Below, piece by piece: positions 1-6,437 of a DNA stretch of 11,168 nucleotides. The notes under the pieces are model-generated. The model saw only the letters and a list, made by a program, of their open reading frames with translations, was not told the DNA's origin and did no database searches. Source of the stretch: CAZQYB01 sp964597535 (GTDB lineage: Bacteria; Planctomycetota; Phycisphaerae; Sedimentisphaerales; Anaerobacaceae); assembly GCA_964597535.1 (NCBI GenBank), contig CAZQYB010000091.1:1-11168 (forward strand), read 5' to 3'. The position numbers and the translations under genes were made by a program. The first letter of the stretch is position 1. The number at the start of each line of letters is the position of its first letter.

Positions 1-1
1 C

Positions 2-70
2 GCGTTCGTAAACATACTGGATTTGGCTGTCCTGGCCGACGGCTGGCTCGAGGGACAACTGTGCCCATAG
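2..70 (+). CDS. C-terminal end of a secreted protein with dockerin-like tail (partial)
   Basis: Only the last 22 residues are in the window; the frame is open from the left edge to the TAG at 68-70. They read AFVNILDLAVLADGWLEGQLCP. The pattern 'hxDLAhLADxWL' close to the C-terminus is a familiar ending of exported planctomycete (Phycisphaerae) proteins, where it follows a Ca-binding dockerin-like repeat of the form DxNxDGxV. What the main body of the protein does cannot be told. The assignment rests on a short motif that I recognise from the family, so it is moderately sure as a gene end and silent on function. Confidence 0.6.
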   Translation, partial: AFVNILDLAVLADGWLEGQLCP

Positions 71-582
71 CCGTTATAATCGGCGTGCTGGAGGAATGAG
101 GATAATTTAGGTTTTTTCTACCGGCGGAGGTTACCTACTGCTCTGTCTGGCGTGATTTGGAGAGTTGCCATTGCGAGTCCGCCAAAGGCGGATGTGGTAA
201 TCTCCGATCTTCGCAAGATTGAGATTGCTTTGTCGCTGCGCTCCTCGCAATGACTGGGTGGACGCTCCCTACAATAACACAAGAACGCCGTTTTACCTCC
301 ACGAACGGTTACAAATAAAAAACTGCAAAATCTGTAAATTTTTTTCGGTTTGGTTTAGCTGACTACAAGACCGATTTTATTGGACACTGGAAAGTAGGAT
401 GAAAACGACCATTTGCTTCAACTACATATTGCGGTGAAAGCAAAAGGGATTCCGCTATGTAGTGGTTTAGGTTATAGGGCGTTAGTTTGGCAAGCACCTG
501 GCTGGTTAAAGAAAAAATGTTCTCCGAGTCGATATTGGCATAGTTAAGGGGTGGCCTTTTTGGGGGTTTAAGGATGTGCGCT
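71..582. other. Gene-poor intergenic stretch
   Basis: About 500 bases without a convincing gene. It holds the palindromic repeat at 170-251. The rest (253-582) is AT-rich, with stops in all frames on the plus strand; a 104-codon minus-strand frame at 363-677 runs antisense through the small plus-strand ORF and has no recognisable content. I see no tRNA, promoter of good quality or terminator here. Confidence 0.6.
170..251. repeat. Nested palindromic repeat (REP/MITE-like)
   Basis: The ends are ATTGCGAG (170-177) and CTCGCAAT (244-251), an exact inverted pair that extends by one more base to 169 and 252. Inside lie a perfect small hairpin TCCGCC-AAA-GGCGGA (178-192) and a second one, AATCTC (199-204) pairing with GAGATT (221-226), which encloses ATCTT-CGC-AAGAT (207-219). 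The right arm, GAGATTGCTTTGTCGCTGCG (221-240), resembles a dispersed repeat type I know from many environmental bacterial genomes (core 'ATTGCGAGGAGC..GCGAC..AAGCAATCTC'). It is non-coding and probably a dispersed palindromic element; whether it is multicopy here cannot be seen from one window. Confidence 0.75.
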
Positions 583-732
583 ATGAGTAAAAGGGAGTTG
601 ATAGAATGCATTTGCGAAATCAACAAGAGTGCAAAACCGGAATTTCTTGCCGGTTTTTCTGAAGAAGATTTAGGCACCTATCTCGAGCATCTAATGGACC
701 TGGATCTGGACGAATTGGTCGTCAGCTTGTAA
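583..732 (+). CDS. Small conserved-looking protein of unknown function (49 aa)
   Basis: The ATG at 583 is preceded by AAGGA (570-574 region) at a spacing of about 8; an in-frame ATG at 574 has no proper ribosome binding site. The 49-residue product starts MSKRELIECICEINKSAKPE, continues with an FSEEDL segment and YLEHL, and ends in the acidic run DLDLDELVVSL. It is Lys/Glu/Leu-rich, probably all-helical and cytoplasmic, with no signal peptide or membrane segment. The pattern 'ELIxxIxxIN.SA..EFL..FSEEDL..YLEHL' resembles short uncharacterised proteins I associate with planctomycete genomes, but I cannot name a family. It is convergent with the CvpA-like gene, with stops 48 bases apart. It may be genuine; being so short it could still be chance. 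Confidence 0.5.
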   Translation: MSKRELIECICEINKSAKPEFLAGFSEEDLGTYLEHLMDLDLDELVVSL

Positions 733-780
733 GTTCGTAACTTATGCTTCGACTGCGGGTCCGTGAACTACCAAACAGGG

Positions 781-2619
781 TCACTTGACCAAGAAACCTT
801 CGTACATTTTAAAGCGAGCGGAGGTTTGCGAATCGGCCGGCTGAACCGCAGTGATAACTGCATTCCTGTCGGATTTAACCAAATACAGCACATAGAACTC
901 GGTTACGCTCTGCGCTTGCTGCGTTAGCCAGATAGTATCGGGAAACGGCTGGGCAACAGAGCCGTCTTCTGCAATGATAAGGCCACCAGGCGTATCCCGA
1001 GCAGTAAGCGAGCAATAATCAACCTCATAAAGCTTCTGGTCTCCGACTTTGCCCGAAGCGACAACACCGACAGAATGGTGAATTAAACCGGACAGTTCAA
1101 TAAGTACCGGTAATTGTTCGGCCTTTATTGCCGCACCGGTAGAGGGATTGTTGCACTTCAGAGAAAGTAATTTGTAGCCATCGAGAGGCTGTAGCATTTT
1201 CGAAATTCCTTTAGTTTCTTCAGCGTACTTTTTCGGCCTCTTCTTTGGCCTCTTTTTCGGGCGTCTGGGAAATCTAGGTCTTCCTTTTCCCGTTTGCTCT
1301 TGAGTGGATTTCACTACTTTCAGTTCAGCCCTGACGTAGTTGATTTTGCCATCGTCAAATTGGGCTGGTTTGATACTGTTGGGTGTCTGAGAATTTTGCC
1401 AGTGATTTGGGTCCTCTATTTCGAGTGTTGAATCGCCCAGTAATTTAGACCCTGCAGCTAATTTAAGGCCATAGACCATAGCCAAACTGATGGGCTGAAG
1501 TTCGGCAAAATCTTCTGCACAACTCGATAGCCCAACGAAGGGGATTGTAGGCGGTGCTTGTTCAGCAGACACAGGCGGTGGCACCCGAACAATGCTATTT
1601 TGCTTGAACTCGAGCAGGACAGGCAAAAAATCATTCGGCACATAAAAAGCAAAGTCGATATATCGAACGGGGCCGCTGAAATCAGCCGGTACTATTTTTA
1701 TCCGGTCGTTTAATTGTTTCATTTGTAAGCAGTTCGTTGTCCGCAGGTATCCGACAGGATAAATACTTTTTCCTTTTCCGGCAAAGGGGGCTTTGGCGAT
1801 GCTTCTTTCTTTGCAGATTAGTCTTAATTGTGAAAGTGTAAATTTGCTGTCGTCTTTTAGTGCCTTCTTTACTATTCCCACGCGGGCGATTGTAAGATTA
1901 TGGCCGCTTTTTTGCGGCACCGGTTTTCCGGTCGAGTCCTTTAGGCCCTGGCGGCGTAGCCAAACGGCTTCTTCCTTTTTCGGGGGTACTTTTATTGCTT
2001 GAGATATGGTGATAACTGATACGCCGTCAGTGGCTTCGTGTCGATTCAGAAAGGCCTCATCCACAAAGGCCGGGTGCAAAGTGGCGAAACTTCTTTTGCC
2101 GCTGAAGCTGCCGTTACTTAACATACCGAACCAACCTGTTGCGAAGCCATCGGTGTTCAAAAATACGTTGCTGGGCCTTTCGGCGAGGGGCGTATCTGCA
2201 TCAAAACGCTGGTAAGGATACTTGTTTGGTAAAGGTGCCATTGCAAGAGTTGTAAGCAAAAGGCCGGACAAGATAAGGCCTAAGAAAACTCCGCAGACAA
2301 CACGTCCTACACGCTCGGGAAGAAATCCCAAATCAACCGGCTTGCTAAGTAACTGGGTGACGATTGTTTGCAGGATGGCAAAAGCCAAAACAAACAGCAG
2401 GACAAAAGAGAGCGGCTGCGCCCAGGGCATAACAAAAGCGAAACGGCTGTTATCGCCACGGCTTACAAAAACATCTGCCAAGAGCTCGAAGTAGCCGAAC
2501 GCAACTACGCTTGCACAAATAGTAACTATTATCATAGCAAATGATTTAACAAGCGTACCTTTTAGATACTGATAAGCAGCACAGCCCAAAATAATTAACA
2601 TTACAACCAAGCCGGCCAT
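781..2619 (-). CDS. CvpA-like membrane protein with long C-terminal extension
   Basis: A 612-residue protein. The first ~130 residues hold four hydrophobic segments (about 2-18, 26-48, 66-91, 104-127) with the spacing and style of the CvpA (colicin V production) family, which normally ends near 160-200 residues. Here about 480 further residues follow, with no motif I recognise except a strongly basic Pro/Lys/Arg stretch at 446-464 (PRRPKKRPKKRPKK), which looks like a flexible linker between two globular parts. The start at 2619 is chosen because GGAG (2628-2631) sits 8 bases upstream; a longer frame to 2688 would read through a palindromic repeat, giving an unlikely N-terminus. It is the last gene of the pilT operon, 75 bases after the pseudo-ATPase. 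Function is unknown; the CvpA label is by topology and feel, and the C-terminal part could be its own family. Confidence 0.65.
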   Translation of the reverse strand: MAGLVVMLIILGCAAYQYLKGTLVKSFAMIIVTICASVVAFGYFELLADVFVSRGDNSRFAFVMPWAQPLSFVLLFVLAFAILQTIVTQLLSKPVDLGFLPERVGRVVCGVFLGLILSGLLLTTLAMAPLPNKYPYQRFDADTPLAERPSNVFLNTDGFATGWFGMLSNGSFSGKRSFATLHPAFVDEAFLNRHEATDGVSVITISQAIKVPPKKEEAVWLRRQGLKDSTGKPVPQKSGHNLTIARVGIVKKALKDDSKFTLSQLRLICKERSIAKAPFAGKGKSIYPVGYLRTTNCLQMKQLNDRIKIVPADFSGPVRYIDFAFYVPNDFLPVLLEFKQNSIVRVPPPVSAEQAPPTIPFVGLSSCAEDFAELQPISLAMVYGLKLAAGSKLLGDSTLEIEDPNHWQNSQTPNSIKPAQFDDGKINYVRAELKVVKSTQEQTGKGRPRFPRRPKKRPKKRPKKYAEETKGISKMLQPLDGYKLLSLKCNNPSTGAAIKAEQLPVLIELSGLIHHSVGVVASGKVGDQKLYEVDYCSLTARDTPGGLIIAEDGSVAQPFPDTIWLTQQAQSVTEFYVLYLVKSDRNAVITAVQPADSQTSARFKMYEGFLVK

Positions 2620-2635
2620 TACAATGTCTCCGGTA

Positions 2636-2690
2636 TTTCGTGGTTCGTGGTTCTCCGCAGGACGCCTGCCGGCGGATTCACGATTCACTA
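2636..2690. repeat. Imperfect palindromic repeat between operon genes
   Basis: The core is a hairpin GCAGG-ACG-CCTGC (2657-2669) flanked by TCC and GGA. On either side are tandem 7-mers: TTCGTGG twice (from about 2638) and GATTCAC twice (2675-2688), which pair imperfectly with each other as outer arms (10 of 14). It lies between the stop of the pseudo-ATPase and the start of the CvpA-like gene and is in frame with the latter, so it produces a spurious upstream extension of that ORF. It could also act as an mRNA-stability or processing hairpin within the operon. Confidence 0.55.
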
Positions 2691-2694
2691 ACGA

Positions 2695-4356
2695 CTATTC
2701 TGGTTTCGATTTTCTGTTTTTTTGCTTTCTGGATTTTGAAAGTACTCTGACCATTTCGTTTATCGCCGTTGTTCCACTGATGACCTTTCTCAATGCCATC
2801 TCCTGTAGATAAAGCATTTTAGCGGCTCTAAACTGCGAACCAATTTCCGACAGTGACTCTGACTGTTTTATGACCTTTCTTAACTGGTCATCTATTGTGA
2901 TAATTTCGAACACGCCCGTTCTGCCGACGAAACCTGTTCCCTGACAATTTTCACACATTACGGCTCTGCCGCGTTTGTCATACTGGACTTTGCCGGGTCG
3001 GTAAAGTAGTTTTGCCTTTTCGGGAGGGATGCTGAACTTTCTAAGAAGTTCTTTATTGGGCCCGTATGCCTGCTTGCATTCCTCGCAAAGTTCTCTAAGG
3101 AGCCGTTGGTTGCTTATGCCCAAAAGGACGTCGGTGGCGAGAGTTTTGTCATCAACTAATTTCATCCATTTACCAAGCGCTTTTATTACACTATCGGCTT
3201 CGAGTGTAAGATATACGACTTTGCCGTCCTTAGCGGCCATACAAGCGACTTGGGCGCTTTTGGTATCCTGGCAGCCGGCAACACCAATGATATCGGGGCC
3301 CATTCTTACTATTGTCTGCAACTTTATGGCGTAGGTAGTTGTGCCGGTGTCGCTGAGTGTAAAGGCGTTCTGAGTTACATTCGGCAGTTCCGCAGAAACT
3401 TGTCTTTCGAGCGTGTCTATATTATTGATGAATGCGTCATGGCTTCTCAGTAATGTATAAAATGTGGTTGTTACGCCGCTTTTTTCAGGTCCGCTTATAA
3501 TGAACAGGCCTTGTTTCGCATCATGAACTTTACTCAGGTGTTCGAACTGGTCGGGCATCAAACCAATACCAGCCAACTTGGTCGCCTGCTGTTGCATTAT
3601 CTGTCTGATTTTGACCTGCTCACCTGCGGTTGAGCCGGCGGTAAGCACTTCCCACTCCGCGCTGTCATTTCCCTGGCGAATTTTAAATTTCCCCTTTTGC
3701 GGTTTTCGCCTTTCGTTGGGGTCCAAATCAGCAAGATGCTTTATAAAGCGAATGAAATACTCCATTTGGTCTCTGGTAATAGCTGGCTGTTTTGAAGGAG
3801 CGCCGTCAATGTAGTAGGCCACTGCATAGTCCTGCTGTGTTGGTAAAAATATGATGTCACTTGCTCTTCGCCAGATAGCATCAGTAAAAATTTCGTAGGC
3901 GGTCTTATAGCCGAAAAAGTCCGGCGTCTTGGCGCCGGGCATAGGAACTTCATTCTTGTTTGCCGTTATAAAAAGAAAAGTTTTGAGGTCAGCGACTTTC
4001 TTCTCTCCGCTGACAAACAAACCTTTGATATGTTCAGCGGTCAGAATACGATCATAATCCATAACGCGTGCATTGCGATGGGACACATAAATGATAGAGG
4101 CGGCACCAACCGTAATTAGATAAAACAGGACTCCGACAATAAAAGGAGGCACAACGAGCCAGATGATTGTCGCCAGAGCTACTGTGCCGAAAACGATACC
4201 GGTCCAGATATCCTCTCGAGTACCGGACGTTTGTGCATCGTGATATACCCAGCTAACCAACGGCAAGGTCAACAAAAACAAGCCCAAAAAGACAAGAAAT
4301 TTAATTACTGATATGTAACCACCGTACTCGACAGAAGTTAGCAATAAATCCGGCAT
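2695..4356 (-). CDS. Membrane-anchored GspE/PilB-like pseudo-ATPase
   Basis: A 553-residue member of the type II secretion/type IV pilus ATPase superfamily. Residues ~15-95 contain three hydrophobic segments (about 16-38, 50-70, 71-92), unusual for this normally soluble family. An N-domain follows ('ASDIIFLP' 165-172, 'YIDG' 182-185, 'ERRKPQKGKF' 215-224), then the ATPase core. Every catalytic motif is altered: Walker A is GPEKSGVT (289-296; the lysine is Val295), the Asp box is TLERQV (315-320), Walker B is GPDIIGVAGCQD (353-364; the catalytic Glu is Gly361), and the two His-box histidines are Lys379 and Glu386. The zinc tetracysteine (C424, C427, C468, C471) and the following 'GRTGVFEII' are kept. 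It probably does not hydrolyse ATP and may be a scaffold or regulator for the adjacent PilT. GGAG six bases before the ATG at 4356 decides the start; an ATG at 4368 lacks one. The gene lies 31 bases after pilT. Confidence 0.88.
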   Translation of the reverse strand: MPDLLLTSVEYGGYISVIKFLVFLGLFLLTLPLVSWVYHDAQTSGTREDIWTGIVFGTVALATIIWLVVPPFIVGVLFYLITVGAASIIYVSHRNARVMDYDRILTAEHIKGLFVSGEKKVADLKTFLFITANKNEVPMPGAKTPDFFGYKTAYEIFTDAIWRRASDIIFLPTQQDYAVAYYIDGAPSKQPAITRDQMEYFIRFIKHLADLDPNERRKPQKGKFKIRQGNDSAEWEVLTAGSTAGEQVKIRQIMQQQATKLAGIGLMPDQFEHLSKVHDAKQGLFIISGPEKSGVTTTFYTLLRSHDAFINNIDTLERQVSAELPNVTQNAFTLSDTGTTTYAIKLQTIVRMGPDIIGVAGCQDTKSAQVACMAAKDGKVVYLTLEADSVIKALGKWMKLVDDKTLATDVLLGISNQRLLRELCEECKQAYGPNKELLRKFSIPPEKAKLLYRPGKVQYDKRGRAVMCENCQGTGFVGRTGVFEIITIDDQLRKVIKQSESLSEIGSQFRAAKMLYLQEMALRKVISGTTAINEMVRVLSKSRKQKNRKSKPE

Positions 4357-4387
4357 AAGATACTCCATTGCGAAACTGAATGAAACC

Positions 4388-5521
4388 TCACAGAATACCG
4401 CTGGCGGTGGTTCTGATACCCTTTAGCGCCATTTTCAATTCTTCTATATTGGGTGCGTATTGATATGCGTCCTTTGGGTCAACACTGCCGTCTTTTATCA
4501 GTTCACAAAGACTATATGTGAAATCCTGCATACCCTCGTTTTGAGCGCTTCGTATAACGGTTGGCAAATCGGCCTCACGCGCTTCGGCAATTAGCCTCCT
4601 GACCACTGGACTTGCAATGAGAATCTCAACAGCAGGTATCCTGTCCAACCCCTCCTTGACGCTGGGCAGCAATACCTGGCTGATGATAGCTTTAAGTGTT
4701 AAGCTTAATGTTTGTCTTACCAAGTCTCTTTCGCCCGGCGGAAAGAGGTCCAGGAGTCGTTGAATAGACTGAGAAGCGTTTGCCGAGTGAAGTGTTCCAA
4801 AAACGAGGTGGCCTGTCTCTGCAGCTCTCATTCCGGCCTGAACGGTTTCGGAGTCGCGCATTTCCCCGATTAATACCACGTCAGGGTCCTGTCGCATCAG
4901 GTATATCAAGGCCTGTTCGAAATCCTTTACGTCGATGCCGATTGCCCTTTGTGAAATGATTGCCTTATCGTCCTTATAAAGATATTCGATAGGGTCTTCA
5001 ATCGTAACTATGTGGCAGTAGCGCATTTTGTTTATATGGTCTATCATAGATGCGATTGTTGTGCTTTTTCCACAGCCGGTCGGGCCCACTACGAGCACTA
5101 ATCCCTGTCCTGTCTCAGCTATCTTTTGCACTACGGCTGGAAGGTGCAAACTTTCAAACGGAGGAACCTGCGAGCTTACGCGTCTTGCCGACAGGCTAAT
5201 CGCACCTCGCTGCCGGAATATGTTTATTCGGAAGCGGTCTTGATGTTTGATTTCATAGGCAAAATCGAGGGTTCCATTTTTCAGGAAGAAATCTTTCTGC
5301 TCCGGCGTGAGTATCTCAAAAACCAGCTTTTCTATTCTTTCCTCGGTCATCACTTCGCCCTTGGTGCTTTTCAGGACACCGTAGATACGCAATTTCGGCG
5401 GCTGAGCAACCTTTAAGTGCAGGTCACTTGCCTGAGTTTTGATGGCGGCCTTGAAATACTTGTCCAGTTCCGGTTCTCGCCCGGAATCACCGTGCATACC
5501 AATAGGTTGTCCGCTGACCAT
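4388..5521 (-). CDS. pilT: PilT-family twitching motility / retraction ATPase
   Basis: A 377-residue cytoplasmic hexameric ATPase of the PilT/PilU type, which powers depolymerisation (retraction) of type IV pili in partnership with PilC and the extension ATPase PilB. All signature elements are intact: ASDLHLK (31-37), Walker A GPTGCGKS (146-153), Asp box TIEDPIEY (173-180), Walker B DPDVVLIGEMRD (212-223), His-box histidines 238 and 245, and a region 304-320 (SPVVRRLIAEAREADLP) matching the AIRNLIRE retraction motif of PilT. Length is normal (about 345-380). A TTG at 5534-5536 gives a longer frame, but TTGGAG just there serves as ribosome binding site for the ATG at 5521 (spacing 9), so that start is preferred. 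It is first in a three-gene minus-strand operon behind a strong promoter. No pilin, PilB or PilC gene is in the window. PilT and PilU cannot be fully separated by sequence reading. Confidence 0.93.
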   Translation of the reverse strand: MVSGQPIGMHGDSGREPELDKYFKAAIKTQASDLHLKVAQPPKLRIYGVLKSTKGEVMTEERIEKLVFEILTPEQKDFFLKNGTLDFAYEIKHQDRFRINIFRQRGAISLSARRVSSQVPPFESLHLPAVVQKIAETGQGLVLVVGPTGCGKSTTIASMIDHINKMRYCHIVTIEDPIEYLYKDDKAIISQRAIGIDVKDFEQALIYLMRQDPDVVLIGEMRDSETVQAGMRAAETGHLVFGTLHSANASQSIQRLLDLFPPGERDLVRQTLSLTLKAIISQVLLPSVKEGLDRIPAVEILIASPVVRRLIAEAREADLPTVIRSAQNEGMQDFTYSLCELIKDGSVDPKDAYQYAPNIEELKMALKGIRTTASGIL

Positions 5522-5599
5522 AATTAGTAACTCCAAAATTCAGAAATAAACTGCCCTTCCACCGGCCGGTCCTGCCATTTCACTACGGTTCAGGGGACA

Positions 5600-5627
5600 T
5601 ATTTTTACCGTAAGATTTGTAAAAATA
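5600..5627. promoter_or_regulatory. 9-bp perfect inverted repeat in the pilT leader
   Basis: TATTTTTAC (5600-5608) and GTAAAAATA (5619-5627) are exact inverted copies around a 10-base spacer. The element lies about 10 bases downstream of the predicted transcription start of the pilT operon, where a repressor site or an RNA hairpin would be expected. Right beside it is GGGGAC (5593-5598), and a second GGGGAC stands beside the long inverted repeat at 9383-9484, so a dispersed-element origin is an alternative. Its role is inferred from position only. Confidence 0.4.
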
Positions 5628-5644
5628 GACCCTTACATAAGTAT

Positions 5645-5672
5645 ATTATAATGGTTTGCTGCAAATTGTCAA
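5645..5672 (-). promoter_or_regulatory. Sigma-70 promoter of the pilT operon
   Basis: Read on the minus strand: -35 TTGACA (5667-5672), a 16-base spacer, and -10 TATAAT (5645-5650). Both hexamers match the housekeeping consensus exactly. Transcription would start near 5638, leaving a leader of about 117 bases before the pilT ATG; the leader holds the inverted repeat at 5600-5627 and the palindrome ACCGGCCGGT near 5562-5571. No other gene on this strand lies between, so it serves the three-gene operon. Confidence 0.8.
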
Positions 5673-5800
5673 CCCTGTTCCTAAAACGAGGTGTGATTTT
5701 CGGCGGAAATCGGCAAAAACAGTGGGGTTGCCACTGTCGCTTTAGCTTATTTTGGCCTGGATGCGGCTGGCCGGCTATACGGAACCGCCGACACCCTGAT

Positions 5801-5830
5801 ACAAAAACAGCAGCAGAAAGCTGCTGTTTC
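5801..5830 (-). terminator. Rho-independent terminator after the AllA-like gene
   Basis: A perfect 10-bp stem, AAACAGCAGC (5805-5814) with GCTGCTGTTT (5820-5829), and a 5-base loop. On the minus strand the stem ends in a TTTTTGT tract (5807 down to 5801). It begins about 22 bases beyond the stop of the cupin-like gene at 5852, so it ends that transcript before the pilT promoter. There is no T-run on the plus strand. Confidence 0.85.
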
Positions 5831-5851
5831 GGGCTGGCTGCGCCGTCTATT

Positions 5852-6346
5852 TTATCCTATTTCTATGCGGTCTTTTTCAGGGATTTCGGTTACGTGGCAA
5901 TCGATGGCATAGGTCCTCTCCGGCAGGACAATCAGCACATTAGCGACATCTGCGTTGTATGCGAATGGGGCGTGATGCCATACGCCGGGATGCAGCGCAA
6001 CGAAAGTTCCCTTTGGTACGCGGAAGATTTCAACTCTATCCAGCGGGACTTCGCCAACGGGTGTAGCAGGGGCAACGTGAATGAGAACATCGGCATCGAG
6101 CGGGAGGACGCCCTCGCCGGTGCCGTTATGAAACTCGGTTATATCCACAACAGGCGGGCGTTTGCAAACACGGCAGGTGGAAAACGAGGCGATGGTCCTG
6201 CTGCCGAGGTCGAGCCCAACCATATCGCGGTAAAACTCAATCGGCTCGGCCCCCAGTTTCTCGGCCTGCGGATTTACCATATTTGCGAATGAGCCGTATC
6301 TGACAAAGCTTTCGAGTGTCAATTCTTTAACTTTTCCTTTTCTCAT
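5852..6346 (-). CDS. Ureidoglycolate lyase (AllA)-like cupin-fold protein
   Basis: A 164-residue soluble protein, close to the ~160 residues of AllA, which releases urea and glyoxylate from ureidoglycolate in allantoin breakdown. The C-terminal half shows the family pattern: an 'ITEFHNGTGEGVLPLDADVL' type segment (69-88), 'IHVAPA' (89-94), and 'VALHPGVWHHAPF' (116-128), where the 'GVWHH' signature with its histidines lies in the active-site region of the family. A Cys-x2-Cys pair occurs at 58-61. The start at 6346 is set by GGAGG (6353-6357) six bases upstream; a longer frame begins at 6373. It lies 91 bases downstream of mgtE on the same strand. No other purine-degradation gene is in view, so the substrate may differ from ureidoglycolate; a general sugar-acid or binding cupin is the alternative. 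Confidence 0.65.
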   Translation of the reverse strand: MRKGKVKELTLESFVRYGSFANMVNPQAEKLGAEPIEFYRDMVGLDLGSRTIASFSTCRVCKRPPVVDITEFHNGTGEGVLPLDADVLIHVAPATPVGEVPLDRVEIFRVPKGTFVALHPGVWHHAPFAYNADVANVLIVLPERTYAIDCHVTEIPEKDRIEIG

Positions 6347-6437
6347 AATAAACCTCCAAACAACGTTCTCCAAAGTTCCAAAAAACGTTAGGATATCTAC
6401 AATCGAACTATTCCGCGCTTAGATTTTACTCCTGTCC

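Noticed and set aside
363..677. 104-codon minus-strand frame
   Set aside because: It is antisense to the better-supported small ORF at 583-732, shows no domain, signal or good ribosome binding site, and has an unnatural low-complexity composition.
733..780. Possible bidirectional terminator between the small ORF and the CvpA-like gene
   Set aside because: Only GTTC/GAAC at the ends pair; no real stem or T-run.
5651..6292. 213-codon plus-strand frame
   Set aside because: It is antisense to the AllA-like gene and runs across the pilT promoter and the terminator at 5801-5830; the translation has no family features.
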